This document shows, piece by piece, positions 1-5,889 of a stretch of 8,541 nt of DNA. The notes below the pieces were generated by a model, which was not told the origin of the DNA, made no database searches, and saw only the letters and a list, made by a program, of their open reading frames with translations. The stretch comes from an uncultured Adlercreutzia sp. GTDB taxonomy: Bacteria > Actinomycetota > Coriobacteriia > Coriobacteriales > Eggerthellaceae. The stretch is taken from NCBI GenBank assembly GCA_902478715.1, contig CABSMC010000093.1, forward strand, positions 1-8,541. The letters run 5' to 3'. Position numbers and translations under genes: made by a program. The stretch's first letter is position 1. Every line of letters begins with the position of its first letter.

Positions 1-1
1 G

Positions 2-553
2 GCACCCGAGCCAGCGCCCATGTCCACGCCCGATCCCGAAATCGAGCCCACCCAAGAAGAGGAGCCCGCTATGAACACCGCTTGCGCCGTCGTCTATTTC
101 TCGGTCACGGGGAACACTGAAATGGTAGCCAACGAGATCGCGGCCTCCTTGGACGTGACGCCCCAGGCTTTCATGCCCGCCGAGCCTTACACCTCCGCCG
201 ACATCGACTACAACAGCGACTGCCGCGCCAACGTGGAGCAGCAGGACGACCTGTCCATCCGTCCGGCCTTGGCTGAGCCGTTGCCCGATGTCGCGGAGGC
301 GGCGACGGTGTTCCTCGGCTACCCCATCTGGTGGGGGAAGGTGCCCCGCGTGGTGCTCACCTACGTGGAGTCTGGGGCGCTGTCCGGCAAGACGGTCGTG
401 CCCTTCTGCACCTCGGGCTCCAGCGGCATCGAGGGCAGCCTGGACGAGCTAGAGTCCGCCGACACGTCCGTGACCTGGGAGCCCGGCCGCCGCTTCGACG
501 CGAGCGTCTCGGAGGCGACCATCGACGAGTTCGTCACCCCTTACGTCGAGTAG
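2..553 (+). CDS. Flavodoxin (Flavodoxin_4 type), 5' partial
   Basis: FMN-binding electron-transfer protein or FMN-dependent reductase subunit; the redox partner cannot be told. Numbering from the Met at 71, the core is 160 residues, the normal size of a Flavodoxin_4 domain. The FMN-phosphate loop SVTGNTEM is at 11-18, the family motif YPIWWG at 84-89, and the second flavin loop CTSGSSGI at 113-120. The frame stays open to the left edge and upstream codons encode a Pro/Glu/Ala-rich stretch (APEPAP, TPDPEIEPTQEEEPA). That resembles the linker joining a lipoprotein or secretion signal to extracytoplasmic flavodoxins, so I treat the gene as cut by the window edge. The alternative is a cytoplasmic protein starting at 71, where GGAG lies 6 nt upstream; an internal ATG at 20 is also possible. 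The stop is TAG at 551-553. The domain call is firm; the start and location are not. Confidence 0.88.
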   Translation, partial: APEPAPMSTPDPEIEPTQEEEPAMNTACAVVYFSVTGNTEMVANEIAASLDVTPQAFMPAEPYTSADIDYNSDCRANVEQQDDLSIRPALAEPLPDVAEAATVFLGYPIWWGKVPRVVLTYVESGALSGKTVVPFCTSGSSGIEGSLDELESADTSVTWEPGRRFDASVSEATIDEFVTPYVE

Positions 554-575
554 CTGCGCGACGTCATCTTCACAA

Positions 576-632
576 AACTGGCCAAGTTACTTTGCCAATT
601 ATTGAAAAATTGGCAAAGTAACTTGGCCAGTT
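576..632. repeat. Perfect 25-bp inverted repeat, 7-nt loop
   Basis: Arms 576-600 and 608-632 are perfect reverse complements, separated by ATTGAAA at 601-607. Each arm is itself a near-palindrome: GGCCAAGT (580-587) faces ACTTTGCC (589-596), and GGCAAAGT (612-619) faces ACTTGGCC (621-628). This makes four alternating half-sites. The right arm is followed by a short T-rich run (GTTCTTTT), so transcribed RNA could act as a terminator for the flavodoxin gene. The position just upstream of the ATPase promoter also suits an operator or an element end. The structure is certain; the role is inferred. Confidence 0.95.
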
Positions 633-650
633 GTTCTTTTCTGGTAGAAT
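623..650 (+). promoter_or_regulatory. Extended -10 promoter for the AAA+ ATPase
   Basis: TAGAAT at 645-650 is preceded by TGG at 642-644, giving an extended -10 (TGn-TAGAAT). A weak -35, TTGGCC at 623-628, lies 16 bp upstream and falls inside the right arm of the inverted repeat. Transcription would start near 657 and leave a leader of about 36 nt before the ATPase ATG. The overlap of -35 and palindrome suggests control by whatever binds the palindrome (inference). Confidence 0.5.
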
Positions 651-692
651 TCGCGCAAAGACGATAACTCATCGCTTCGGAAGTGAGGCGCC

Positions 693-2036
693 ATGAATCC
701 GATTATTTTGGAGACGTTGAAAAGCTTCGATCTCGATTTGTACCGTCCCATAAAGCCGCGGACACTCGATCTGGGAAAACCACTTGTGCCGAAGGCGGGC
801 AATCTTGTGAAAGTTGTGACGGGAATGCGGCGCAGCGGGAAGAGCTATCGGCTTTTCCAGGAGATGGACGCCCTGATAGCCTCTGGCATTTCACCGGATC
901 ACATCTGCTATTTCAACTTCGAGGACGATCGTCTTGCGCCGGTGACGAGCAGTGTGGGCGATGAGGTGTTGGAGATATTCCAGACGCTCCACCCCGACGC
1001 CTTCACGGAAGGGGCCTATCTTTTCTTTGACGAATTGCAGGAAATGGAAGGCTGGGGCCCGTGGCTGCGTCGCGTTGTGGACACCAGAAAGGTCACCATC
1101 TACGCCACGGGATCTTCGTCGAAGATGCTCTCGAGTGAGATAGCCACCGAATTTCGCGGTCGCGCCATCGACTACGAATTGCTCCCGCTTTCGTTTGGCG
1201 AGTACCTTGTTTTTAACGACGACGGGGACTTTGCGGGCCGTCCGGCTTTCTCTACTGCCGAGCGCCTGCTTCTTCAAGAACGGTTTGCGCGTTACCTGAA
1301 GGAAGGAGGGTTCCCAGCGGTTCAGGGGCTGCCCTTCCAGGAGGCCGTGCCTATTCTGCAGTCCTATGCTCAGCGTGTGGTTGCTCGCGATGTTATCGAG
1401 CGGCACAATCTGGCCAAACCTCGTGTGGCGACCGCCTTCGCTCAACGGGCTCTGGGGCTCAACGGTCGACAAATTTCCATCCGGAAGGCAGTGAATGATT
1501 TAAGGTCGGTGGGGCTTGCGACGAGCCGCGAGTTGCTTGGTGACATTCTCCAATACTTGGAAGATGCCTACTTGGTGCTGACCGTTCGCAACTTTACCTT
1601 CAGCGTATCTGAGTCCACCACTGCCACGCCGAAGTTGTATGCCGTCGACCCTGGTTTGGCCCTTGCGAACAGCAGAGCCGCCACCAATGATGCAGGGCAG
1701 CGTTTGGAGGATGTCGTGTACCTGGAGCTGCGGCGCCGCGCTTTAGGCATGCGCAAGGAGGCGATCACTTCTTTAAACACGAAGGGTCATGGGTATGAGG
1801 TCGATTTCGTGCTCGGTGATGCTCTTGACGAGGCGCCTTGGGCGCTTATCCAAGTGTGCGAGTCGATGGACGACGAGCGCACCGCCGCTCGGGAGTTGCG
1901 TGCTTTGTGGGAGGCTATGGAGGAGTGCGGCCTGACGTCGGCGACGCTCGTCGTCGGAGAAGGCCAAGAGGAAACCTACCGCAACGAAGGGTTTACGGTG
2001 AGGCAGGTTCCCGCTTGGAAGTGGTTGCTGGGCTAA
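693..2036 (+). CDS. AAA+ ATPase, AAA_14 plus DUF4143 family
   Basis: Putative ATP-binding protein of the large, poorly characterised AAA_14/DUF4143 family, often multicopy in anaerobes; 447 residues is normal length. Walker A GMRRSGKS is at 44-51, Walker B YLFFDELQE at 109-117, a sensor-1-like TGSSS at 139-143, and an arginine-finger-like FRGR at 154-157. The DUF4143 region follows (about 200-440). It contains GYEVDFVL (368-374) and LIQV (385-388), which match the degenerate PD-(D/E)xK nuclease-like fold usually seen there; the usual last Lys is replaced by Cys (IQVCE), so nuclease activity is doubtful. The start at 693 has GAGG 4 nt upstream. The gene uses more AT-rich codons than its neighbours, sits behind a long palindrome, and ends in a sequence resembling the palindrome arm. 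This suggests an acquired cassette. Its biological role is unknown. Confidence 0.92.
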   Translation: MNPIILETLKSFDLDLYRPIKPRTLDLGKPLVPKAGNLVKVVTGMRRSGKSYRLFQEMDALIASGISPDHICYFNFEDDRLAPVTSSVGDEVLEIFQTLHPDAFTEGAYLFFDELQEMEGWGPWLRRVVDTRKVTIYATGSSSKMLSSEIATEFRGRAIDYELLPLSFGEYLVFNDDGDFAGRPAFSTAERLLLQERFARYLKEGGFPAVQGLPFQEAVPILQSYAQRVVARDVIERHNLAKPRVATAFAQRALGLNGRQISIRKAVNDLRSVGLATSRELLGDILQYLEDAYLVLTVRNFTFSVSESTTATPKLYAVDPGLALANSRAATNDAGQRLEDVVYLELRRRALGMRKEAITSLNTKGHGYEVDFVLGDALDEAPWALIQVCESMDDERTAARELRALWEAMEECGLTSATLVVGEGQEETYRNEGFTVRQVPAWKWLLG

Positions 2037-2049
2037 AAGTAAGTTTGGC

Positions 2050-2478
2050 CTACCCGATCTCAATGGTGTCGCCGGGGGCGATGGTGCCGCCAGCGAGCAC
2101 CTTGCAGAAGACGCCCTCGCGGGGCATGATGCAGTCGCCCATCTGGTGGTAGATGGCGCAATGGGCGTGGCACTGTTTGCCGATTTGGGTCAGCTCCAGC
2201 ACCACGTCGTTGCAGGTGAATCGCGTGCCGACAGGAAGGCTCTTCAAGTCGAAGCCCTCGACGATAATGTTCTCGCCGAACGCCCCGTTGCCCACTTCGG
2301 CGCCCCGATTCTTGAACGCCTCGATCTGCTCGTAGGGCAGAAGGCTCACCTGGCGGTGCCACGGCGCAGCGTGGGCGTCGCCCTCGATGCCCCAGTTGGG
2401 CCTAAGCTCAATGGCACCCTGCTCGGTTTTCTGGATTCCCTTGATATCGCTCGTGCATACGGCTTTGATCACGCCCAT
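2050..2478 (-). CDS. MOSC domain-containing protein
   Basis: Stand-alone MOSC (molybdenum cofactor sulfurase C-terminal) domain of 142 residues, a cytoplasmic fold thought to bind Moco or carry sulfur on a cysteine. Visible family features: GIEGDAHA at 30-37, RQVSLL at 42-47, FGENI at 67-71, LPVGTRF at 81-87, the cysteine cluster GKQCHAHC at 100-107, and a C-terminal segment with PREGVFCKVLAGG at 119-131. Short anaerobe MOSC proteins of this type often accompany molybdopterin genes, but none is in this window. I choose the ATG at 2478 (MGVIKAVC), with AAAGG about 7 nt upstream; an in-frame ATG at 2535 would add 19 residues unlike the family. It converges on the ATPase gene, with only 13 nt between stops. 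Substrate and partner are unknown. Confidence 0.9.
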   Translation of the reverse strand: MGVIKAVCTSDIKGIQKTEQGAIELRPNWGIEGDAHAAPWHRQVSLLPYEQIEAFKNRGAEVGNGAFGENIIVEGFDLKSLPVGTRFTCNDVVLELTQIGKQCHAHCAIYHQMGDCIMPREGVFCKVLAGGTIAPGDTIEIG

Positions 2479-2593
2479 GATGCACCTTTCTCGCTGGCGG
2501 CAGGTCGTGCGCCACTCTCGACCCACCCGGTGCATAGGACTTGGCCCCCGACCCGCTGCACGACGCTGAAGGGGGGAATGCCGGCGCGCCCAA

Positions 2594-2622
2594 ATTCTAG
2601 CGAACCCCTAGACTATTTGCAA
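2594..2622 (-). promoter_or_regulatory. Sigma70-type promoter for the MOSC gene
   Basis: On the minus strand TTGCAA (2617-2622) and TAGAAT (2594-2599) are separated by exactly 17 bp. Transcription would begin near 2587, giving a leader of roughly 108 nt before the MOSC ATG. That leader can close a 7-bp stem (2504-2510 with 2558-2564, GTCGTGC/GCACGAC) around a GC-rich interior. No riboswitch class could be matched to it. Confidence 0.55.
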
Positions 2623-2645
2623 GCGGGGATAGTAGAAGCGAATGC

Positions 2646-2690
2646 TCCTTTACCAGTTTTAGAGCCTTTAGAATTTTTAGCAGTCTTAGC
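2646..2690 (-). repeat. Five degenerate 9-bp units encoding x-Lys-x
   Basis: Read on the minus strand, five consecutive 9-bp units follow the pattern nCTAAAnnn or close to it: GCTAAGACT, GCTAAAAAT, TCTAAAGGC, TCTAAAACT, GGTAAAGGA. In one frame they read AKT-AKN-SKG-SKT-GKG, continuing to a TAG at 2613-2615. The block lies just after the crcB stop in a locally AT-rich stretch, in a different frame from crcB. It could be the lysine-rich tail of a lost or frameshifted protein, or simple-sequence spacer. Confidence 0.6.
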
Positions 2691-2719
2691 CAAGGCCCCC
2701 GACGCGGCTCTTCTGGCGT

Positions 2720-3100
2720 CTAGCCTGTCGGCAGGAGCGCACGGGCGAGCGTTTTTCCGACCAGTACGCCGGCGACGCACAAAACGACGCTTACCAGGGC
2801 GTAAGCGCCGGCGATGGCGTATTGGCCGCCCTCGATGAGCTCGAGGGTTTCCAGCGAGAAGGTGGAAAACGTCGTGAATCCTCCACACAGGCCCACCTTC
2901 AAAAACAGCACCGCCTCGCGCGGGAGGGCGCCGGCGGCCAGCTCGGAGGCTTCCACGATGGCGCCTATGGCTACCGAGCCCAAAAAGTTGATGAGCAGCG
3001 TCATGAGCGGCAGCTCGCTTCCCAGCGGGATGAGCCCCAGGCCGTAGCGCCCCATGGCGCCCAGCGCGCCGCCCGCTCCCACGCACAGAAGCCCCATCAT
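2720..3100 (-). CDS. crcB: Fluoride ion channel CrcB/FluC
   Basis: Small inner-membrane protein that exports fluoride as a dual-topology dimer, protecting enzymes such as enolase. At 126 residues it has the usual length, with four hydrophobic segments (about 1-23, 31-53, 62-85, 94-117). Diagnostic motifs are GGALGAMGRY at 10-19, the pore-lining Asn in INFLGS at 37-42, and CGGFTTFSTF at 72-81, which carries the phenylalanines and Na+-site threonines of the family. The ATG at 3100 is followed by a second ATG at 3097; AGGAG lies 8 nt upstream of the first. One copy only is seen, so a homodimeric channel is expected. It lies 81 bp downstream of the MerR gene on the same strand. No fluoride riboswitch was recognised upstream. 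Confidence 0.96.
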   Translation of the reverse strand: MMGLLCVGAGGALGAMGRYGLGLIPLGSELPLMTLLINFLGSVAIGAIVEASELAAGALPREAVLFLKVGLCGGFTTFSTFSLETLELIEGGQYAIAGAYALVSVVLCVAGVLVGKTLARALLPTG

Positions 3101-3135
3101 CGCTCGCTCTCCTTTCCCGTGTTCATCGCGCGCCC

Positions 3136-3141
3136 AGTATA
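3136..3141 (-). promoter_or_regulatory. crcB: Possible -10 element for crcB
   Basis: TATACT on the minus strand would start transcription about 30 nt upstream of the crcB ATG. No convincing -35 hexamer stands 16-18 bp upstream, so crcB may instead be read through from the MerR gene. Confidence 0.3.
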
Positions 3142-3170
3142 CGCCATTGATGTCATGCCCGCGAAAGATT

Positions 3171-3191
3171 CGTTGGAAGGATCATCCAACG
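3171..3191. terminator. Stem-loop over the MerR stop codon
   Basis: CGTTGGA at 3171-3177 pairs perfectly with TCCAACG at 3185-3191 around a 7-nt loop that contains the MerR stop (3182-3184). On the minus strand it is followed only by AATCTTTCG, a poor U-tract. It could partly terminate the MerR transcript before crcB or stabilise its 3' end. Confidence 0.35.
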
Positions 3192-4060
3192 CGTACGCTC
3201 ACTTCGGTATAGACGGTCTCTGTCCAGTCGCCTGAGTACAGCGACAGCTCTATCTCGAATACGTCGCCGAGGGGAGCGAGGTTGCGACGGTCGAGCTCGC
3301 GGCGCAGCTCGTCGTAGGCGCCCTGGGGAAAGGTGCTCGCCCCCAACTCATCGGCGATGCACGTCGTGCGGAGCCATTTCAGATAGGTGCCCGCAGCTCG
3401 TGTCGTTTGGTTTCCGTTGCCGTTGTGGCGTTTGGCGAGGGGCAAGCAGGCGTGGAAATCTGTTTCAGGGTGGCCGCTCAAAAAGGCTGCGCGGCCTATG
3501 CGGTAGATGTTCTGCAGTTCGGCTCCGTCGGTATCGGGAGTGGTTCCGTAGCGTTCCGTGAGGATATCGATGGCCTGTTGGGCTTCGGAGGCGGTGACGC
3601 TATCCTTTTTGGCGAAAGCGCAGCTCAGATCTATGTCGCGGAAGCGGGCCTCGGCGCATTCTTCCAGACGGAATCGATCGCCGCTGCACAGCCACCCGTC
3701 GAGGGTGCGAGCGCGGTGCAGGGTGTTCTCCAGCAGGCGTTGCCGGCGCAGCAGCCGTTGGCGTTCGGCTTTCAGAGCGTCCACGCGCTCGGCGAGCACT
3801 TCGTCTAATTCTGCGGCAGTTGGACGTGCGAGATAGCGGCGAATATCGGCGAGGGAGCAGCCCGAATCTTGCAGCGATGTGATGAGGAGGAAGTCGGCCC
3901 ATTGCAACGGAGAATACAGTGCATACCCTGTTTTCGAGACTGCCACGGGCTTCAGAAGCCCGATGGAGCGCCAATGCCGCAGGGTTTCTTTGGTGGTCTG
4001 GCACAGGTCGGCGAACTGACCGCTTTTCAGCAACTCGTGGTCAACGGGGAATTCATCCAT
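3182..4060 (-). CDS. MerR family transcriptional regulator with GyrI-like effector domain
   Basis: DNA-binding effector-responsive regulator of 292 residues, the BmrR-type arrangement. The N-terminal winged helix-turn-helix spans about 10-80: SGQFADLCQTTKETLRHW is the first HTH, GLLKPV the turn, and GYALYS the wing-region tyrosines. A charged dimerisation coiled coil follows (about 84-117, rich in Arg/Leu). The C-terminal part (about 135-291), ending in YSGDWTETVYTEVSVRV, resembles a GyrI-like/AraC effector-binding domain that would bind a hydrophobic drug; that part is diverged and the ligand is unknown. The ATG at 4060 has AGGAG 7 nt upstream. It is divergent from an MFS efflux gene across 79 bp with a MerR-style promoter, so the likely role is drug-induced activation of that pump plus autoregulation. 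Confidence 0.9.
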   Translation of the reverse strand: MDEFPVDHELLKSGQFADLCQTTKETLRHWRSIGLLKPVAVSKTGYALYSPLQWADFLLITSLQDSGCSLADIRRYLARPTAAELDEVLAERVDALKAERQRLLRRQRLLENTLHRARTLDGWLCSGDRFRLEECAEARFRDIDLSCAFAKKDSVTASEAQQAIDILTERYGTTPDTDGAELQNIYRIGRAAFLSGHPETDFHACLPLAKRHNGNGNQTTRAAGTYLKWLRTTCIADELGASTFPQGAYDELRRELDRRNLAPLGDVFEIELSLYSGDWTETVYTEVSVRVG

Positions 4061-4084
4061 GGCATGCTCCTGGAAAGTGGCAGC

Positions 4085-4115
4085 TTGACTGTGCGGTTAC
4101 ACCATAGTTTAGCAT
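4085..4115 (+). promoter_or_regulatory. MerR-type promoter/operator for the MFS gene
   Basis: TTGACT at 4085-4090 and TAGCAT at 4110-4115 are separated by 19 bp, the lengthened spacer that MerR activators correct by twisting DNA. An interrupted dyad, ACTGTG (4088-4093) and CATAGT (4103-4108), one mismatch from perfect, sits almost centred in the spacer. The arrangement fits control by the divergent MerR gene product; binding itself is inferred. Confidence 0.6.
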
Positions 4116-4129
4116 CCTTTTTGTTGAAA
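4101..4129 (-). promoter_or_regulatory. Possible divergent promoter for the MerR gene
   Basis: On the minus strand TTTCAA (4124-4129) and TATGGT (4101-4106) are 17 bp apart. The -10 overlaps the dyad in the MFS promoter spacer, so a bound MerR protein would also affect its own transcription. Confidence 0.35.
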
Positions 4130-4139
4130 GGAGCTGTTT

Positions 4140-5411
4140 ATGGAAACCATTCCCCGTCCACCATCGTCATCTTGCGAAGTGAATGCCAACGGCCATCCAT
4201 TGCCATTGCGGTGGAAGCGCACCATCGCCATTATTTGGGCTGGTCAAGCTGCTTCCATTCTGGCTACCATCGCGGCCACATTCGCTGTGCTGTGGCACAT
4301 TACCGCCACGGCAGATTCGGCACTCATGCTGTCAGTGGCGGGTATTGCCTCGCTTCTGCCTGTGGCGCTGTTGTCGCCGTTGGGCGGTGTGGCGGCCGAT
4401 CGCTTTAACAAGAAGCATGTGATGATCGCCGCCGACGGTATTGCGGGTGTGTTCTCCCTCGCGCTGGCCGTTGCGGTGGGCGTCGGGTTCTCGAGCATGT
4501 TGCTGCTGCTGTCGCTTTTGGCGGCCCGTGCCACGGCCCAGGCCTTTCACGGCCCCTCGCTCATGGCGCTTATGCCGGAACTGGTGCCCGAGCGCGATAT
4601 GGTGCGCATCAACACGCTGGATCAAACGCTTTCCAGCGGCTCGGCCATCATCGGACCCGTCATCGGCATTGCCCTCTATACGGCCTGGGGGTTTTCGGCT
4701 GTACTGGTAATGGATGCCCTTTGCGCCGCCCTTGCTTGCCTGTGTCTGGCCGTGGCGCGGCTGCCCTATGCGCGCTCCGACGCGCCGTCGTCTGCCGGCG
4801 TGACTGCCGACTTGCGTGATGGGGCGGCTGCTATCGCGCACGATCGGCCCGTTGCGGCGCTGCTTTTTATGGTGATGCTGGCCATGCTGCTGTTCCTGCC
4901 TTTGGGGACGTTGAGTCCCCTTATGACCTACGACTGGTTCGGCGGTGACGGATTTGCGGCATCGCTTGTGGAGGCGGCGGCCGGTATCGGATTGCTCGTG
5001 GGCTCGGTGGCCATGCTGGCATGGGGCGGGGGTAAGCGCCTCATGGGCGTACTCGCGGTTGCCGGCGCTCTCATTGGCGCCGGTTGTATCGTCTGCGGTC
5101 TTCTGCCCCGTGACGCATTTCTTGTCTATGTGGCGCTCATCGGGTTGGTGTTCGCTGCCACGGCCGCCTTCAACGCGCCCGTCATCCCGCTTATGCAGAA
5201 GCGCGTGCCGGCAGAGAAGTTCGGTCGCGTCATGGGGCTTTTTGGGTCGCTCTCGGCTTTGGCGTCACCTGTGGGGCTTGCGATTGCAGGGCCGGCCGCC
5301 GAGGCGCTGGGGGTGAACCGTTGGTTCATTGTGTGCGGCGCGCTGCTCGTAATTGCCATGATTATCGCCTCGGCCAGTCGCTCCCTGCGTTCTTTGGACA
5401 AAGGTGCTTGA
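4140..5411 (+). CDS. MFS efflux transporter (MefA/TetV-like)
   Basis: Inner-membrane major facilitator drug/proton antiporter of 423 residues, typical for the 12-helix group. A roughly 24-residue cytoplasmic N-terminus precedes the first helix (about 28-53). Motif A between helices 2 and 3 reads GGVAADRFNKKH at 82-93. MPELVPERDMVRINTLDQ (145-162) and VPAEKFGRVMGLFGSLSALA (356-375) are typical of macrolide-efflux-like members (MFS_1/MFS_3). The ATG at 4140 has AAAGGAG 6 nt upstream. It is divergent from the MerR regulator, probably induced by the regulator's ligand. Substrate cannot be read from sequence; macrolide, tetracycline or other amphipathic compounds are possible, and I would not call it a resistance gene from this alone. 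It converges on the CPBP gene, with stops 24 bp apart. Confidence 0.93.
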   Translation: METIPRPPSSSCEVNANGHPLPLRWKRTIAIIWAGQAASILATIAATFAVLWHITATADSALMLSVAGIASLLPVALLSPLGGVAADRFNKKHVMIAADGIAGVFSLALAVAVGVGFSSMLLLLSLLAARATAQAFHGPSLMALMPELVPERDMVRINTLDQTLSSGSAIIGPVIGIALYTAWGFSAVLVMDALCAALACLCLAVARLPYARSDAPSSAGVTADLRDGAAAIAHDRPVAALLFMVMLAMLLFLPLGTLSPLMTYDWFGGDGFAASLVEAAAGIGLLVGSVAMLAWGGGKRLMGVLAVAGALIGAGCIVCGLLPRDAFLVYVALIGLVFAATAAFNAPVIPLMQKRVPAEKFGRVMGLFGSLSALASPVGLAIAGPAAEALGVNRWFIVCGALLVIAMIIASASRSLRSLDKGA

Positions 5412-5418
5412 TGGGTGC

Positions 5419-5434
5419 GAAGCGGCGGTGCTTC
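5419..5434. terminator. Weak hairpin between convergent genes
   Basis: GAAGC (5419-5423) and GCTTC (5430-5434) form a 5-bp stem with a 6-nt loop in the 24-bp gap between the MFS stop and the CPBP stop. No U-tract follows on either strand, so terminator function is speculative. Confidence 0.25.
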
Positions 5435-5435
5435 T

Positions 5436-5834
5436 CTAGCGGCGGCTCCGGTGCGCGCCGTCGGGGAGGCCCGCCTCGGGGATGCGCAGCGTGCCGGCCT
5501 TCTCGCGGCGGCGCATGTCCCACAGCATGAGCGCGGCCACGCCCAGAAGCGGCAGGCCGCCCACGATGCCCGTGCACAAGGGCTCCACGAAGGGGTTGCC
5601 GCCCGAAAGCGAGAACAGCGTCACACCGTTGGTCGTGCCGTTCACGGCCCCGTGCCCGATGGCCGCGGCAAACGTGGAGCCGGTGCGGATGGTCACGTAG
5701 CTGAGGAAGATGGCGAGCACGGTGCACCAGGCGCACATGGCCGCGATGCCCTCCGCGATGGAGTACACCACGAGGAAATCGTAGGCGTAGGTGATGCCGA
5801 AGGTGATGGCGAGAAAGACAAGGGCGCGTTTCAT
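5436..5834 (-). CDS. Internally deleted CPBP intramembrane protease homologue
   Basis: A 132-residue membrane protein matching the two ends of a CPBP (Abi) family glutamic endopeptidase. Residues 1-25 (MKRALVFLAITFGITYAY) resemble the first helix of family members. From about 30 on (AAMCAWCTVLAIFLSYVTIR, then HGAVN at 61-65, a late family motif) the sequence matches the last third. The roughly 150-200 residues expected between, including the catalytic EExxxR motif, are absent, while the frame is unbroken. Protease activity is therefore unlikely; it may be a decaying gene, a reused small membrane protein, or an assembly join. The ATG at 5834 has AAAGGA upstream; a longer in-frame ORF to 5972 would run through the promoter region. 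Its own strong promoter and the GntR operators lie directly upstream. The C-terminal tail (about 107-132) is Arg-rich and cytoplasmic. Confidence 0.75.
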   Translation of the reverse strand: MKRALVFLAITFGITYAYDFLVVYSIAEGIAAMCAWCTVLAIFLSYVTIRTGSTFAAAIGHGAVNGTTNGVTLFSLSGGNPFVEPLCTGIVGGLPLLGVAALMLWDMRRREKAGTLRIPEAGLPDGAHRSRR

Positions 5835-5863
5835 GGGGGTCCTTTCGTCGGCTCTGTGAGATT

Positions 5864-5886
5864 TTGTTCTATGGCAACTAGAACAA
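5864..5886. promoter_or_regulatory. GntR (YtrA-type) operator 1
   Basis: TTGTTCTA (5864-5871) and TAGAACAA (5879-5886) are perfect inverted arms with a 7-nt spacer. The site lies just upstream of the extended -10 of the GntR gene, covering its -35 region, and downstream of the start of the divergent CPBP promoter. Such spaced palindromes suit a dimeric GntR repressor. Confidence 0.7.
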
Positions 5887-5889
5887 TTT

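Noticed and set aside
576..632. CRISPR array or transposon terminal repeat pair
   Set aside because: There is one inverted pair with a 7-nt loop, no spacers, and no transposase or integrase in the window. A non-autonomous element is left open as a finding.
2479..2535. Upstream start for the MOSC protein at 2535
   Set aside because: The added 19 residues are unlike the family, and the ATG at 2478 has a good ribosome-binding site.
2146..2838. 230-residue plus-strand ORF
   Set aside because: It runs antisense to the MOSC and crcB genes, both of which have clear family motifs.
3101..3181. Fluoride riboswitch upstream of crcB
   Set aside because: The gap is only 81 bp. GGATGATCC at its far end looked suggestive but belongs to the stem-loop over the MerR stop, and the rest of the conserved aptamer is not seen.
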